From positions 1 through 13,985 of the forward strand of contig JAFAVL010000181.1 in the NCBI GenBank assembly GCA_019242465.1: a DNA stretch of 13,985 bases. Reading direction: 5' to 3'. The notes under the pieces are model-generated. The model saw only the letters and a list, made by a program, of their open reading frames with translations, was not told where the DNA came from and made no database searches. The stretch is from Chroococcidiopsidaceae cyanobacterium CP_BM_RX_35 (GTDB taxonomy: Bacteria > Cyanobacteriota > Cyanobacteriia > Cyanobacteriales > Chroococcidiopsidaceae). The translations under genes and the position numbers were made by a program. Shown in pieces: positions 13,647-13,985 of the stretch; the first letter of the stretch is position 1; the number at the start of each line of letters is the position of its first letter.

Positions 13647-13985
13647 TCAGAAGTGTAAACTGCCTAGCTCTTGACGAACCGTGGCAATATCTTGAATTTC
13701 TTGCACTCCGTTCTCTTGCGGTGACACGCATCCCAACGCTTTTAAATCAGCCTCTACCATCAACGCCACCAGCTCAGCAAATGTGACTGTTGGTGCCCAG
13801 CCTAATTGCTGCTTTGCCTTGCTGGGGTCGCCCAGCAACAATTCCACCTCAGATGGCCTCAGATAGCGCTGGTCGAACACCACATACTCCTGCCAATCCA
13901 GATTTACATAGCTAAATGCTAGCTCCAGAAATTCCCGCACCGAGTGCGTTTCTCCCGTGGCGATGACATAATCTTCTGCCTGCTC
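13647..13985 (-). CDS. gmd: GDP-mannose 4,6-dehydratase (partial, 5' end outside window)
   Basis: The last 113 codons of Gmd, which converts GDP-mannose to GDP-4-keto-6-deoxymannose. The visible part begins [20 protein letters not shown], the conserved end of the catalytic domain. It then carries [36 protein letters not shown] and MVEADL, the C-terminal block conserved in this family. The frame runs off the right edge, so the cofactor-binding N-terminal two thirds are not seen. The TGA stop is followed 52 bp later by the fcl ATG on the same strand, so the two supply consecutive steps to GDP-L-fucose. A tail of about 30 residues follows MVEADL; I cannot judge whether it is usual. Confidence 0.93.
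   Translation of the reverse strand, partial: EQAEDYVIATGETHSVREFLELAFSYVNLDWQEYVVFDQRYLRPSEVELLLGDPSKAKQQLGWAPTVTFAELVALMVEADLKALGCVSPQENGVQEIQDIATVRQELGSLHF

Noticed and set aside
1..13985. CRISPR arrays, tRNA/rRNA genes, transposases, phage genes, toxin-antitoxin pairs
   Set aside because: No evenly spaced repeats, no tRNA cloverleaf or rRNA segment, and no matching protein found on reading both strands.

Overview
The window looks like cyanobacterial chromosome. The evidence is five HIP1 octamers (GCGATCGC at 726, 2868, 3529, 7134 and 12349; about 0.2 expected by chance in 14 kb), a Tic20-type membrane protein, a WecA-type transferase and a GlyA that match cyanobacterial family members as I remember them, several short conserved-looking cyanobacterial proteins, and intergenic repeats of cyanobacterial type (GGATTTT-like heptamers, CCCCTACTCCC and CCCCTTGT repeats, small multi-hairpin elements). 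The species cannot be named from sequence alone; a Chroococcidiopsis/Nostocales-like genome would fit. There is no rRNA, tRNA, CRISPR array, transposase or phage gene, and most of the window is housekeeping and cell-envelope genes.

Layout, left to right. (1) 1-214: start of rpsF (minus), truncated by the window edge, with a leader hairpin upstream. (2) 453-1729: a FAH-fold hydrolase (plus) facing a Tic20-like protein (minus); both stop codons lie in one TTAA. (3) 1800-2086: a 65-bp multi-hairpin repeat and a small four-cysteine protein (minus). (4) 2301-5960: glyA, a WecA-like glycan-initiating transferase and cinA, closely spaced on plus and probably one operon. (5) 6146-7733: a 45-aa helix plus Pro/Glu-tail protein, aroQ (type II dehydroquinase) and an ADP-ribosylglycohydrolase-fold pseudoenzyme, overlapping or nearly abutting. 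A short minus-strand ORF of 53 aa lies at 7701-7862. (6) 7944-10463: a large membrane HD-domain phosphohydrolase of the PgpH type (c-di-AMP phosphodiesterase family). (7) 10464-10957: a small conserved-looking ORF whose only start codon lies in a perfect 19-bp-arm palindrome, then apparently non-coding DNA. (8) 10958-13985, all minus: gmd (partial), fcl, a structured repeat block, 5-formyltetrahydrofolate cyclo-ligase and a sugar-type ABC permease.

Functional links. GlyA (serine/glycine and one-carbon units) and 5-FCL (recovery of 5-formyl-THF, which inhibits GlyA) both serve folate metabolism although they are 8 kb apart. gmd and fcl together make GDP-L-fucose, and the WecA-like enzyme starts lipid-linked glycans, so envelope polysaccharide synthesis is a second theme. 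The points that most deserve a second look are the ADP-ribosylglycohydrolase homologue with all three metal-binding motifs replaced, an AroQ whose active-site Asn is replaced by Thr, the unlisted 53-aa minus-strand ORF, and several compact palindromic elements that overlap or touch gene ends.
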